Source of the DNA: Sulfitobacter sp. SK012
Lineage (GTDB): Bacteria > Pseudomonadota > Alphaproteobacteria > Rhodobacterales > Rhodobacteraceae
NCBI RefSeq assembly: GCF_003352085.1
Contig: NZ_CP025804.1
Coordinates: 1,984,001-2,048,000 of the forward strand
Direction: 5' to 3'
DNA length: 64,000 bases
Part shown: piece after piece, positions 36,248-45,220 of the stretch
How the letters are laid out: every line of letters starts with the position of its first letter
How positions within the stretch are numbered: the first letter of the stretch is position 1
Made by a program: the position numbers and the translations under genes
The notes under the pieces: generated by a model
The model's database searches: none
What the model was told of the DNA's origin: nothing
The model's input: only the letters and a program-made list of their open reading frames with translations

Positions 36248-36808
36248 TTATGCCCGATAGGGTTCGATTTTGTCGGCTGACAATGCGTACCCAATTTCCG
36301 CCAGCTGTGTGGAAAGGGAGGATACCCCAAACATCCCAACCACGCTAACCGCTTCGAATAACCCGTCATTTTCGTAGGGTGTTTGAGTGGTTACAAAAAC
36401 CAGCTGATTAGCGGGCGGAGGAGGGACATGCACACAGGCACCAACGAAAGGAACAAGGATGAAGGCGACGACACCGGTCCCACTGTAGTCAATTGGGACG
36501 ATAAAGCCGGGAAGCCGAACGATTTTGCCATTCCAATCCCCTCTGACATCACTTGATGGAGGCTGCTGACTAAGCAACGGCGCGTCATCATGTTGGATCA
36601 GGCCACGCAGCTCGTTTGGTATCGTTGTTTCCCCTTCAGGTAACAAATCAGACCAGTTCAGGTCGATAATTTCCTCTGCAAAAGCGCGGCTTCCCAGAAA
36701 AGGCAGTATTGGAAGAGCTGCTAATAGACTGCGCCGCAACGGATCTTCTATTGTTTGCTGGAGTAGGTTTGTCTCGGCATTCTGTTCGGACCGATTATTC
36801 ATATTCAC
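36248..36808 (-). CDS. DUF3299 family exported protein (second of three)
   Basis: A 186-residue protein with a Tat-like N-terminus (DPLRRSLLAALPILPFLGS, cleavage near AFAEE) and the DUF3299 domain: LPGFIVPIDYSGTGVVAF, VPFVGACVHVPPPPANQ and a C-terminal EIGYALSADKIEPY. GGAGG stands 5 bp before ATG 36808; a second ATG lies at 36802. Last gene of the minus-strand operon, overlapping the preceding gene by 14 bp. Confidence 0.83.
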   Translation of the reverse strand: MNMNNRSEQNAETNLLQQTIEDPLRRSLLAALPILPFLGSRAFAEEIIDLNWSDLLPEGETTIPNELRGLIQHDDAPLLSQQPPSSDVRGDWNGKIVRLPGFIVPIDYSGTGVVAFILVPFVGACVHVPPPPANQLVFVTTQTPYENDGLFEAVSVVGMFGVSSLSTQLAEIGYALSADKIEPYRA

Positions 36809-37913
36809 CTCCAGTTGCTTTTACGCCAACTTCACGGGCACGGGCCATATAAACTGAAATGGTCAGTAGATCACCCAGGGCAACGGAACGTTCGCGCACC
36901 AGCGGTTCCAGAGCAGTGGATTGTGACCAGTCAGAACGCAATGAGAATTGCCGTGCGACGATAACGCCAGCTTCGGGGCGCTGGATAACCAATGCGTTGA
37001 TGCTCTCTTGGATGCTTGTCTTTATTTGTTGATCACCGATGCCATGATGAACAGACATCGCCATAACAATTTGTTCAAGCTTGTTCAGCGGCTGGTTGGG
37101 GGCAAGGAGCATGGTATTCGCCAGATGTTCGACGCCAGATGCGCCTTCAAGCTCGATGTAAGCCGCAGCGAAAGCGCCTAGGTTGTTGGCCCATCCCCAA
37201 TCCGTGACCCGGTTGATGTAGTCGTGTATTTCAGCTCTAGCGGCAGGCGTTCCAGAGAGCCCTAAAAGCAGCGCGCGAATGGCCTGATAAGGGTATCCTG
37301 TCCTGGACCAGAGCTCTTTTAACAACTCCTCGTCCGAAATGCGTATATCCAATGTCCGCAACACGGCGTACGGCACTTTGTCCAACTCGCCGATGACGAC
37401 AGTTTTATGCGCAGCTACAGAGCTGCCTTGCAAAGCGGTGATGAAGTTTAAGCGACTTTGCGGTATGCTGTTTTGCCAGGCGAGACGATGATCCAATGCG
37501 GTTTGCAGAAGGCCGCGAAAGCTCTCATCCACATAAGCGACCCGCCGCCATCCCTGATCGAAACTGTAGGCGAATAACACGGCGTCTGCGGGGCGCGCTG
37601 CCAATATTCGACGGCTGGAACTGTCCACAAGCTGGTTAATCGGTGGCCCATCATCGACGCCGGCTAAGACGCGGATCACATCGAAGGCGAAAGGGTTTTC
37701 ATCGCTGGGACGGGCCAACACCAAGACCTCTGAGTCAACAATCCAGTCGATTGTCGTCTTTTCGGGTTTCACCATGTCAAAGGCGCAGGAAATGGCCGGA
37801 CCCGAGGTAAAACAAAACGCTGCCAGCAAAACGCCGAAAGCACGCGCACGAAACCCGTTTGAGAAAGGCGGGTGAAGTCGCTCACAGTTCTCTTTGGTGA
37901 AAGAGGTCACCAC
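36795..37913 (-). CDS. Exported hypothetical protein between DUF3299 genes
   Basis: A 372-residue protein of unknown function. A hydrophobic segment at about 27-43 (FGVLLAAFCFTSGPAIS) looks like a signal or anchor after an N-terminal extension. A short beta-rich part (DWIVDSEVLVLARPSDEN) and then mostly helical, HEAT/TPR-like sequence follow (residues about 130-360). The start is GTG 37913, overlapping the stop of the upstream DUF3299 gene (GTGGTGA). Its place in the operon suggests it belongs to the same envelope metal-handling system. I cannot name the family. Confidence 0.65.
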   Translation of the reverse strand: MVTSFTKENCERLHPPFSNGFRARAFGVLLAAFCFTSGPAISCAFDMVKPEKTTIDWIVDSEVLVLARPSDENPFAFDVIRVLAGVDDGPPINQLVDSSSRRILAARPADAVLFAYSFDQGWRRVAYVDESFRGLLQTALDHRLAWQNSIPQSRLNFITALQGSSVAAHKTVVIGELDKVPYAVLRTLDIRISDEELLKELWSRTGYPYQAIRALLLGLSGTPAARAEIHDYINRVTDWGWANNLGAFAAAYIELEGASGVEHLANTMLLAPNQPLNKLEQIVMAMSVHHGIGDQQIKTSIQESINALVIQRPEAGVIVARQFSLRSDWSQSTALEPLVRERSVALGDLLTISVYMARAREVGVKATGGEYE

Positions 37914-38407
37914 TTATAGAGCTCCATTTCTTCGGCTGCGATTGAATAGCCAATCTGGCCAAGGTTGGTTGATTGAAGTTGCGTCCGTATCACCCCGGTG
38001 ACCCAGACAGCGCCCCAGAGGTTGTCGCCCGGCCATGGTAGCGCTGTAGTCACCATGACCAGTTGATTTGCCGGTGGTGGTGGCGTGTGGATGCAGGCAC
38101 CGACATAGGGGACCAGCATAAATTCCTTCACGCCTTTTGCACCAACCTCCAAGGGGATGATGTAGCCCGGCATCTTGATATAAGCACCGTCAAGATCTTC
38201 GTTCAGCTTAACACCATTCGCATCATAGATCGGGTTCCAAAGGTCGTTGATCTCGTCGAGTTCGCCCTCTCCAATGATTTGCGAATAAGGCACGCCCTTC
38301 GGGATCAGGTCATCCCACACGATCTCGCGCGGGGTTGCCGCAAAGCCGACCGTCGGGGCCATGACAGATCCAGACAAGAGGGTCAGCATTCTTCGGCGAT
38401 TCAGCAT
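37907..38407 (-). CDS. DUF3299 family exported protein (third of three)
   Basis: A 166-residue protein with a Tat-like signal (MLNRRRMLTLLSGSVMAPT) and the DUF3299 domain: MPGYIIPLEVGAKGVKEFM, VPYVGACIHTPPPPANQ and a terminal QIGYSIAAEEMELYKW. ATG 38407 is preferred over GTG 38416 because GAGGTGG then fits as ribosome site. It directly follows the FtsX-type permease gene (22 bp) and overlaps the next gene. Together with the ABC pair this is the arrangement I recall for zinc-regulated zrg loci of Vibrio. Confidence 0.84.
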   Translation of the reverse strand: MLNRRRMLTLLSGSVMAPTVGFAATPREIVWDDLIPKGVPYSQIIGEGELDEINDLWNPIYDANGVKLNEDLDGAYIKMPGYIIPLEVGAKGVKEFMLVPYVGACIHTPPPPANQLVMVTTALPWPGDNLWGAVWVTGVIRTQLQSTNLGQIGYSIAAEEMELYKW

Positions 38408-38429
38408 TGATTCCACCTCGTTCTCGACG

Positions 38430-39680
38430 TTAGGTTCTTACCATCATACCATCAGCGACCGACATTCTGTAAGCCCGTAATGCAGGGACAAAGCTCACAA
38501 GAGCGCTAGCGGCGATCACAGCGAGCATCACCCAGATTTCGCGCATCGTTGGCGCATCAATCGGGAGCCAGAGGCCAAAGGCACTGTCGATGATGGGCTG
38601 TCCGATGGCCAATCCGATGTAGAGAAGCGCAAGGCCAAGCAAAGCGCCGACCGTCGCCATCACCATAGCTTCGAAAACCAGCATGCCTAGAATGGTGGCG
38701 GGTCGCGCACCCATTGCCCGAAAAATCGCCATCTCGCGGCGGCGTTCATTGAGGTTGGAGAAGATTGTCGCCATCATGCCTATCAATGCCGTGACAACCA
38801 CCATGGCCGAGACAGCCAAAAGCGCGGTTTCTGCAATACCAACAATGCCCCAAAGCTCTTGTAAGGCAACACCCGGCAGGATCGCCAACAACGGCTCCTC
38901 AGGGTAATTGTTGATTGCGCGTTGGAGTGCAAAGGTCTGTAGTGGACTGTCCACGCCCACAAGTGCTGCCGTCACGGCTTTGGGGGTCAGATCCATCTTG
39001 CGAACCTCTTCCGCAGGCGTTGAGCTTCCCGGGATTTGTGCTCCACTTTGCCAATCGACATGGATCGCCTCAATCGCCTCCATATTAACAATCACGGTGC
39101 GATCTACCGGAGTGCCGGTTTTTTCCAGAATTCCCGACACACGAAATGGCTGATTCTTGTGTTCGGTGAAGGACGCCAGCCCATGAGCAACCACGATCGG
39201 GCTATCTACATTGTAACCCAGTGCCGCGGCGACATCAGCACCGATGACGGCATCAAACAGATCATCCATGATGGCCCCGTCAGACACCTCCAGCGATCTG
39301 CCTTGCCGGTACTTATAGTGCTCAAAGAAAGCCTGGGTTGTTCCCATGACCCTAAACTGGCGATGGCTGTCACCCAGGGAAATCGGAACAATCCAGTCGA
39401 CATCGGGCCGCGCCGCAATGTCTTGATAACTTTCCCACGTCAGGTTGTTCGTCGCGTTGCCAATGCGGAAAACGGAATAGAGCAAGAGCTGAACCGACCC
39501 GGACCGCGCTCCGACGATCAAATCGGTGCCCGAAATGGTATCCGCAAAACTGGCCTTGGCCCCGGTTCGCACCTTTTCAACGCCAAGGAAGAGTGCCACC
39601 GACAAGGCGATGGCAAGGATCGTCATACCCACCGTCAGCGCGCGCGCGAGAAGTGATGCAAAAGCCAAACGAAGTGTCAT
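38430..39680 (-). CDS. FtsX/MacB-type ABC transporter permease
   Basis: A 416-residue inner-membrane protein with the FtsX/LolCE plan: one N-terminal membrane helix (about 10-32), a large periplasmic domain (about 35-265), and three C-terminal membrane helices. The conserved ERRREMAIFRAMGARPATI stretch lies between helices 2 and 3. These permeases drive periplasmic or lipoprotein events mechanically rather than importing solutes. Its ATG overlaps the ATPase stop (ATGA), so the two are coupled subunits. Confidence 0.88.
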   Translation of the reverse strand: MTLRLAFASLLARALTVGMTILAIALSVALFLGVEKVRTGAKASFADTISGTDLIVGARSGSVQLLLYSVFRIGNATNNLTWESYQDIAARPDVDWIVPISLGDSHRQFRVMGTTQAFFEHYKYRQGRSLEVSDGAIMDDLFDAVIGADVAAALGYNVDSPIVVAHGLASFTEHKNQPFRVSGILEKTGTPVDRTVIVNMEAIEAIHVDWQSGAQIPGSSTPAEEVRKMDLTPKAVTAALVGVDSPLQTFALQRAINNYPEEPLLAILPGVALQELWGIVGIAETALLAVSAMVVVTALIGMMATIFSNLNERRREMAIFRAMGARPATILGMLVFEAMVMATVGALLGLALLYIGLAIGQPIIDSAFGLWLPIDAPTMREIWVMLAVIAASALVSFVPALRAYRMSVADGMMVRT

Positions 39681-40369
39681 GCCGCCCTTTCTATTTGGGC
39701 AATCTCTTCCATGCGGATGACCCGGTCAAACCGTTCACCAAGTCTGGCGTCATGGCTGACCATCAACAGGGAAGTCTTGTGTGCCTCTGTCTGCGCAAAC
39801 AGCACGTCTAAAAAGGCGGCCTGGCTGCCTGCATCGAGAGCCGACGTTGGCTCATCTGCAACGATCAAAGGCGGTTTCCCGATCAATGCCCGTGCAACAG
39901 CGACACGCTGCTGCTGACCAACGCTCAGTGTATTGGCCTTTGCGCCGACGACACCGGAAGGTAAGCCGAGTGCTGTGCACAAACTTGCAGCTTCCTTCAC
40001 TGCATTATCGGCGCGCTTGCGCCGTTCTGGCGCAAAGCGTAGCGGCAGTAGAATATTGTCGGAGACAGAGCCGAAAGGCAGCAGATTAAATTGCTGAAAG
40101 ATGACTCCAATCTGCTCAGCCCGAAACCTGTCGCGTGCACCTCCAGAAAGTTCAGATGTGTCTGTCCCCATGATTTTCAACGTACCGCGGTCCGGCAGGA
40201 TCGTGCCACAGATCAGTGACAATAGCGTCGATTTCCCCGATCCGCTATCGCCCAACAGCAAAACCGTTTCCCCTTTGGCAACGGTTAAATCCGGCACAGT
40301 CAGCGAAAATCCCGCCCGTCCTGGCCATTGATACCCGACGTCAGAAAGCGTGAGGACAGCCTCCATCAT
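39677..40369 (-). CDS. LolD/MacB-type ABC transporter ATP-binding protein
   Basis: A 230-residue ATPase. Walker A is GDSGSGKS, the Q-loop is VIFQQFNLLPFG, the signature is LSVGQQQRVAVARALIG, and Walker B is LIVADEPTSALD with His in MVSHD. The signature has V in place of the usual G. It pairs with the FtsX-type permease encoded 4 bp into its end. It begins 6 bp after the DUF2796 gene stop. Confidence 0.9.
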   Translation of the reverse strand: MMEAVLTLSDVGYQWPGRAGFSLTVPDLTVAKGETVLLLGDSGSGKSTLLSLICGTILPDRGTLKIMGTDTSELSGGARDRFRAEQIGVIFQQFNLLPFGSVSDNILLPLRFAPERRKRADNAVKEAASLCTALGLPSGVVGAKANTLSVGQQQRVAVARALIGKPPLIVADEPTSALDAGSQAAFLDVLFAQTEAHKTSLLMVSHDARLGERFDRVIRMEEIAQIERAA

Positions 40370-40375
40370 GTGGAG

Positions 40376-40972
40376 TCAGCGCCCCAGATCGAGGACCGGT
40401 GCGCCACGCTCGACTTCATAAGATTGCGCGCCCGATGTTGTGATCATCTGGACTTCGACCTCCTTCGCGTTGGGGAAAAAGTCAAAATAGGCAAAAGTGA
40501 TTTTGTTCAAGGCGTCCGGATTGTCGCAGGTCAGGGTGTACTCTGCATGGAACTCCGTGTGGCCTGCTTCTTCGGCTTTATCATCATGACCTTCATCGGC
40601 GTGCTCTTCGTCGGCATGGTCGTCATGCCCATGTTCATCGCTTTTCTCATCATGGCCATCTTCACTCTCGAGGCCCGCCTGTGCTGTGGTAGGCGAGCAA
40701 GCTGCGGCATCCGGCATAACGAACAGATCAAGCGGCACGCCCAGTGTTACCGTGGCCGCTTCGATCGCGGCTAGATCGGCATCACTTTCAGCTGCATATT
40801 CAAAGCCGACAATATCGGCTCCAGGTGCGTGGAATTCCATTGCGACGGTGGAGCCTTCGATCGCGATGTTCAGCGCACCAACGCCATGTTCATGTGCGTC
40901 AAGTTGGCGTGAATCTTCTGCAAGTGCGGGCAGGGCTGCCGTAAATACGATCAGTGTGAGGGCTTTTTCCAT
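40376..40972 (-). CDS. DUF2796 (ZrgA-like) His/Asp-rich periplasmic protein
   Basis: A 198-residue exported protein. A signal peptide (about 1-18) is followed by DAHEHGVGALNIAIEG, the DUF2796 opening. A metal-binding-looking insert at about 100-132, made largely of His, Asp and Glu (for example DEHGHDDHADEEHADEGHDD), splits the domain. It ends with a beta-rich part (EYTLTCDNPD, FFPNAKEVEVQ). The insert is a likely zinc chaperone or buffer. I start at ATG 40972; the open frame to 41212 overlaps the regulator gene. Confidence 0.83.
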   Translation of the reverse strand: MEKALTLIVFTAALPALAEDSRQLDAHEHGVGALNIAIEGSTVAMEFHAPGADIVGFEYAAESDADLAAIEAATVTLGVPLDLFVMPDAAACSPTTAQAGLESEDGHDEKSDEHGHDDHADEEHADEGHDDKAEEAGHTEFHAEYTLTCDNPDALNKITFAYFDFFPNAKEVEVQMITTSGAQSYEVERGAPVLDLGR

Positions 40973-41003
40973 GACATTTCCATTCTGAGTTTCTGGAGAC
41001 AAA

Positions 41004-41390
41004 TTAGGCAGCGCATGCCCCGCATTGCCCGTGAATTTCGACGATGTGCCGCGCCGGCTTAAAGCCGCTTTGATAGGTGAGTGCAGAGATTTTCGGTAGA
41101 ATTTCACTCCCGTCATGCTCTTCGACAGTCCCGCAGTCTTCGCAGATCGCAAGCACTGGAACATTTTTGACGTGGCTACATCGACAGGGCACGAACGCCT
41201 TGATTGATTCAAGACGGTGCGCTCGGCCCTGATCTGTCAAGGCAGATAGAGTACGGTATACCGTAGGGGGCGCGATGTCGGGTTCACCCACCTGCAACCT
41301 CTCCAGAATCTGGTAAGCTGTCATAGGCCGAGCGCATGCGTTCAGAACACCAAGGACATCACTCTGTCGGGCTACCGCGCGCTTTCTCAT
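41004..41390 (-). CDS. Fur-family regulator, Zur-like
   Basis: A 128-residue metal-dependent repressor. The winged helix (ILERLQVGEPDIAPPTVYRTLSAL) is complete. The structural zinc Cys pairs are CEDCG and CGAC, and a CRCSHVKN segment and HIVEIHGQC supply further ligands. Context beside a His-rich DUF2796 gene favours zinc (Zur) over iron. A perfect palindrome lies 28 bp upstream of the start, suggesting self-control and control of the operon behind it. Confidence 0.85.
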   Translation of the reverse strand: MRKRAVARQSDVLGVLNACARPMTAYQILERLQVGEPDIAPPTVYRTLSALTDQGRAHRLESIKAFVPCRCSHVKNVPVLAICEDCGTVEEHDGSEILPKISALTYQSGFKPARHIVEIHGQCGACAA

Positions 41391-41417
41391 TCATCGACCT
41401 CCACTTTTTCCGATTAC

Positions 41418-41433
41418 TTACTTTATAAAGTAA
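41418..41433. promoter_or_regulatory. Probable Fur/Zur operator
   Basis: TTACTTTATAAAGTAA, a perfect 16-bp palindrome, lies 28 bp before the regulator gene in a region that fits its promoter. AT-rich palindromes of this kind are typical Fur-family boxes, and I infer zinc-dependent repression of the 7-gene minus operon. Confidence 0.6.
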
Positions 41434-41931
41434 CAAACGGCAAGGTGTGATCATCGCTATAGACAGACGGCTTGCGCTCTTGGTTGCAACGCGTTTCGGA
41501 CAAGTCTCTTTGAGGCCGCCAGCTGTGGAGTGATTTTTTTATAGGAGGTCCGCGCAATCAATGGTGTAGCCTGTTTTTCGGCCGCTTTTGGCGATCTAGG
41601 GAGGTGGGGTGGTGTTCAAATATCCTGCACAATCGCGCGAATGCCCAATTGTGCGGCATCAAAGGTCAATTCCGCCCAGCATTTAAGCAAACAACTATGA
41701 TGGTTGATTTAGTCTTCAGACAAAATTGCCCTACGTGCCGCAACGCAGCAATCATAGGCCATCCCCTGCCGTTGAACCGTGACGGCGACAAAGAGGGGTG
41801 TGTGACGACCGGATGAATTGGACCTCAGGCCAGCCGCCACACGGTTTGCAACATTTAAGTTGCAGGGAATAGCTAGTGCGCATGTCTTGCGAGAGCAAGA
41901 TACGGCTGGTTTCCCTGCATGGAGATATCAC
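41434..41931. other. Upstream region of the urea transporter
   Basis: About 500 bp between the Zur operator and urtA. A short open frame (41604-41816) is not supported. It must contain the urt promoter; a weak sigma-54-like element is noted separately. Confidence 0.45.
41835..41850 (+). promoter_or_regulatory. Weak sigma-54-like promoter upstream of urtA
   Basis: CGCCACACGGTTTGCA compared with TGGCACRNNRNTTGCW: the -12 half is perfect, but the -24 half lacks the GG pair. It lies 82 bp before urtA, where nitrogen-controlled expression would be expected. Treat as suggestive only. Confidence 0.22.
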
Positions 41932-43206
41932 ATGAAAACGACCACTGCTCTTGCCACTGCTCTTGCCACGCTGACAGCCCTGCCTGCCATGGCCGCTGAT
42001 TGCCCAATCAAGGTGGGTGTGCTGCATTCACTTTCCGGAACGATGGCAATTTCCGAAACCACGTTGAAAGACACGATGCTAACGCTGATTGAACAGCAAA
42101 ATGCAAAAGGGGGCGTACTAGGGTGTCAGCTTGAAGCCGTTGTTGTTGACCCGGCCTCTGATTGGCCCTTGTTTGCTGAAAAAGCGCGCGAGTTATTGAC
42201 GGTTCAAGACGTCGATGTGATTTTTGGCAACTGGACCAGCGTAAGCCGTAAGTCTGTTCTGCCGGTTATTGAAGAGTTGAACGGCCTGCTGTTCTACCCT
42301 GTCCAATATGAAGGTGAAGAAAGCTCCAAGAATGTATTCTACACAGGTGCTGCGCCAAACCAGCAGGCTATTCCTGCCACAGATTACTTTCTTGAGGAAC
42401 TCGGCATCGAAAAGTTCGCGTTGCTTGGCACTGACTACGTGTATCCTCGCACGACGAACAATATCCTTGAAGCTTACCTGAAATCCAAAGGTACTGCGGA
42501 CAGCGACATCTTTGTAAACTACACACCCTTTGGCCATTCCGACTGGTCCAAGATCGTGGCTGATGTTGTTGCCCTCGGCGCAGACGGCAAGAAGGTTGGC
42601 GTGATCTCGACCATCAACGGCGACGCGAACATTGGCTTTTACAAAGAGCTTTCAGCGGCAGGAATTTCAGCAGATGACATTCCGGTTGTGGCCTTTTCGG
42701 TTGGTGAGGAAGAACTCTCCGGCCTGGATACCAGCAACCTTGTCGGGCACCTCGCGGCTTGGAATTATTTCCAATCCGCCGACACGCCCGCCAACGCTGA
42801 ATGGATCGCGGCATGGAAAGAACGCATGGGCGAGGAGCGTGTGACCAATGATCCGATGGAGGCGCATTATATCGGCTTCAACATGTGGGTAAATGCAGTG
42901 ACCCAAGCAGGCAGCGCAGAAGTTGATGCCGTCCGCATAGCGATGTATGGGCAAGAGTTCCCGAACCTGACAGGCGGCACTGCCGTCATGCTGCCTAACC
43001 ACCACCTCGCTAAGCCAGTGCTGATCGGCGAGATCACGGCAGAGGGTCAGTTCGACATCATCAGTCAGACCAGCGAAGTACCGGGCGATGCATGGACCGA
43101 CTTCCTTCCAGAATCTGCCAAGCTGATGTCGGATTGGAAGGACTTAGGCTGCGGTATGTACAACACCGAGACACAGACCTGCGTGCAGACTCTGTCCAAC
43201 TACTAA
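41932..43206 (+). CDS. urtA: Urea ABC transporter substrate-binding protein UrtA
   Basis: A 424-residue periplasmic binding protein with a signal peptide (about 1-21, cleavage AMA-AD). Family marks are IKVGVLHSLSGTMAISE at the mature N-terminus and LLFYPVQYEGEESSKNVFYTG, the UrtA/FmdD-type ligand region. ATG 41932 is chosen because GGAG lies 7 bp upstream and a signal peptide follows; the frame itself opens 114 bp earlier. It is first of five genes in the order urtABCDE, which imports urea with high affinity, usually under nitrogen control. Confidence 0.92.
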   Translation: MKTTTALATALATLTALPAMAADCPIKVGVLHSLSGTMAISETTLKDTMLTLIEQQNAKGGVLGCQLEAVVVDPASDWPLFAEKARELLTVQDVDVIFGNWTSVSRKSVLPVIEELNGLLFYPVQYEGEESSKNVFYTGAAPNQQAIPATDYFLEELGIEKFALLGTDYVYPRTTNNILEAYLKSKGTADSDIFVNYTPFGHSDWSKIVADVVALGADGKKVGVISTINGDANIGFYKELSAAGISADDIPVVAFSVGEEELSGLDTSNLVGHLAAWNYFQSADTPANAEWIAAWKERMGEERVTNDPMEAHYIGFNMWVNAVTQAGSAEVDAVRIAMYGQEFPNLTGGTAVMLPNHHLAKPVLIGEITAEGQFDIISQTSEVPGDAWTDFLPESAKLMSDWKDLGCGMYNTETQTCVQTLSNY

Positions 43207-43266
43207 TCAACTTAGCGAGGGCATGTTTCGGCGTGCCCTCCACCTCTGATTTCCCGGAAAATATTC

Positions 43267-45216
43267 ATGAAGACCTTACTGCTGGCTCTTAGCTTCGCGC
43301 TATCCCTGAGCCATTGGGCCTCGGCTCAAACGACCCCCGTCCAAGATGTGTTGCAAAACCAGCGGGCGCTGATCGAGAAAAGCTCGCGTCGCACAATTGG
43401 TCCCGCAATTGATGCACTGGTGGCAAGCGGGTTGCCGCAGATGCAGAATGTGCTGGAGGTGTGGCAAGCCAAGGAGATGTGGCAACACAAGGCTGATGGG
43501 TTGTTCTATACCGCGACCAAGAACGCGGACGGAACCTATAGTCTTCAAGACTTTGAGCAGGGCATAGAGGTTGGTACGGCCACTGCCACCGATCTCAAAC
43601 AGCTCAAACCCAACAGCGGTGTGCGGGCGATGATCGCCACCGCTTTGGTGCAGTTTCAACTTTCCGACCCTGACGTATCCAAACGTGCCGATGCGTTGAA
43701 CTCGATTGCGCGCGATCCTGAGGCCGCGTTGTTGGTGCCGCTACGGGCCTCGATCGAGGGCGAAACGGACGCGGATATACTTGCACGCAAGATGCGTTTG
43801 GAGCGGCTGATGAGCATGGCCTTTGACAGCGATGTTCCGACTCGAGTGGCTGCTATCAATGATATGTCGGGTGATCTGGGTGTCGACTTTCGCGCAACGC
43901 TGAACCCGATCCTAAGCACCACACGGGTTGTGGCCGAAATCCAACCGGATGCGAACATCGCCCAAGAGGTGAAAGTGGGTAGCGATACGCTGACACGTGA
44001 TGCCGCCTATGCGCTACTGATCGCAGCGGGTAAAGCACCGGTCGAGATCACGGCTGAAGCCCGCGATGCGGCACTTGAGGCGCACATCGAAGGTGGCCGG
44101 ATCACAGGCTTGCCAGTGGCGCAGCTGTCTACAGAAGCCGCGCGTGACAGAGCGTATGATAGGCTTGTTTCGCGCGGCCAAGCGGCCCCTCGGGTGACGC
44201 AAGCGGACATCGACGCGAGCCTTGCCACTTATCGTTTCTTTGACGTCTATTCTGAACCTTCACTGGCGGTCACAGCGTCTGCCAAGGCCGCGCTTGCGGC
44301 GTCCGAGGCAAGGGTGGCGATCAGTCGCGCGGCCGATCTGGGCCTAGATGCGCTTTCACTGGCTTCAATCTATTTTCTCGCCGCCATTGGCCTTGCCATC
44401 ACTTTTGGCGTGATGGGCGTGATCAACATGGCGCATGGTGAGTTCATCATGATGGGGGCCTACACCGGTTACGTCGTGCAGTTGTTCGTGCCTAACCACA
44501 CGGCCTCGATCCTGATTGCAGTTCCTTTGGCCTTTGCCGTTACTTTTGCTGCCGGCGTCGCATTGGAACGCCTTGTTGTGCGTTGGCTTTATCACCGTCC
44601 GCTTGAGACCTTGCTCGCGACTTTTGGTGTCTCAATCGCATTGCAACAACTGGCAAAGAACATCTTTGGCACTCAGGCACGTCCATTGACCTCGCCTGCA
44701 TGGCTGGACGGCGCTTGGGTCATCAATGATGTGGTTTCCATCAGTTATATCCGCATCGCCATTTTTATCCTCGCTCTGCTTTTTCTGGCCCTGTTTCTGT
44801 TCATCATGAAACGCACGCGGCTAGGTTTGGAGACCCGTGCCGTGACACAAAATCCACGTATGGCAGCTAGCATGGGGATCAATCCGGACCGTGTGAATAT
44901 GCTGACCTTCGGTCTTGGATCTGGCATCGCGGGCATCGCAGGTGTTGCGATCGGTCTATTCGCCAAGGTGACCTCCGAGATGGGTAGCGACTACATTGTG
45001 CAGAGCTTCATGACCGTAGTTGTCGGCGGCGTTGGCAATATCTGGGGCACGCTGGCGGGGGCGGCGATGATTGGTGGCTTCCAGAAGGGTGTCGAATTCC
45101 TGAACCCTTCAAACACATTGGCGGCGCAAACCTACATGATCATTTTTATCATCATCTTCATTCAGTTCCGGCCGCGGGGGATCATCGCCCTCAAAGGCCG
45201 TGCGGCGGGGGATTAA
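43267..45216 (+). CDS. urtB: Urea ABC transporter permease UrtB
   Basis: A 649-residue permease. A signal-like N-terminus (1-20) leads a long extracytoplasmic helical region (about 25-345) before the LivH-type membrane domain (from about 355: SIYFLAAIGLAITFGVMGV, NMAHGEFIMMGAY, ending QFRPRGIIAL). UrtB proteins commonly have such an N-terminal domain; this one is at the long end. It follows urtA by 60 bp and overlaps the upstream edge of urtC. It forms the channel with UrtC. Confidence 0.9.
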   Translation: MKTLLLALSFALSLSHWASAQTTPVQDVLQNQRALIEKSSRRTIGPAIDALVASGLPQMQNVLEVWQAKEMWQHKADGLFYTATKNADGTYSLQDFEQGIEVGTATATDLKQLKPNSGVRAMIATALVQFQLSDPDVSKRADALNSIARDPEAALLVPLRASIEGETDADILARKMRLERLMSMAFDSDVPTRVAAINDMSGDLGVDFRATLNPILSTTRVVAEIQPDANIAQEVKVGSDTLTRDAAYALLIAAGKAPVEITAEARDAALEAHIEGGRITGLPVAQLSTEAARDRAYDRLVSRGQAAPRVTQADIDASLATYRFFDVYSEPSLAVTASAKAALAASEARVAISRAADLGLDALSLASIYFLAAIGLAITFGVMGVINMAHGEFIMMGAYTGYVVQLFVPNHTASILIAVPLAFAVTFAAGVALERLVVRWLYHRPLETLLATFGVSIALQQLAKNIFGTQARPLTSPAWLDGAWVINDVVSISYIRIAIFILALLFLALFLFIMKRTRLGLETRAVTQNPRMAASMGINPDRVNMLTFGLGSGIAGIAGVAIGLFAKVTSEMGSDYIVQSFMTVVVGGVGNIWGTLAGAAMIGGFQKGVEFLNPSNTLAAQTYMIIFIIIFIQFRPRGIIALKGRAAGD

Positions 45217-45220
45217 CGCC

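Noticed and set aside
35982..36260. 92-codon frame between the convergent DUF3299 genes
   Set aside because: No ribosome site; it runs into the end of the next gene and looks like intergenic sequence.
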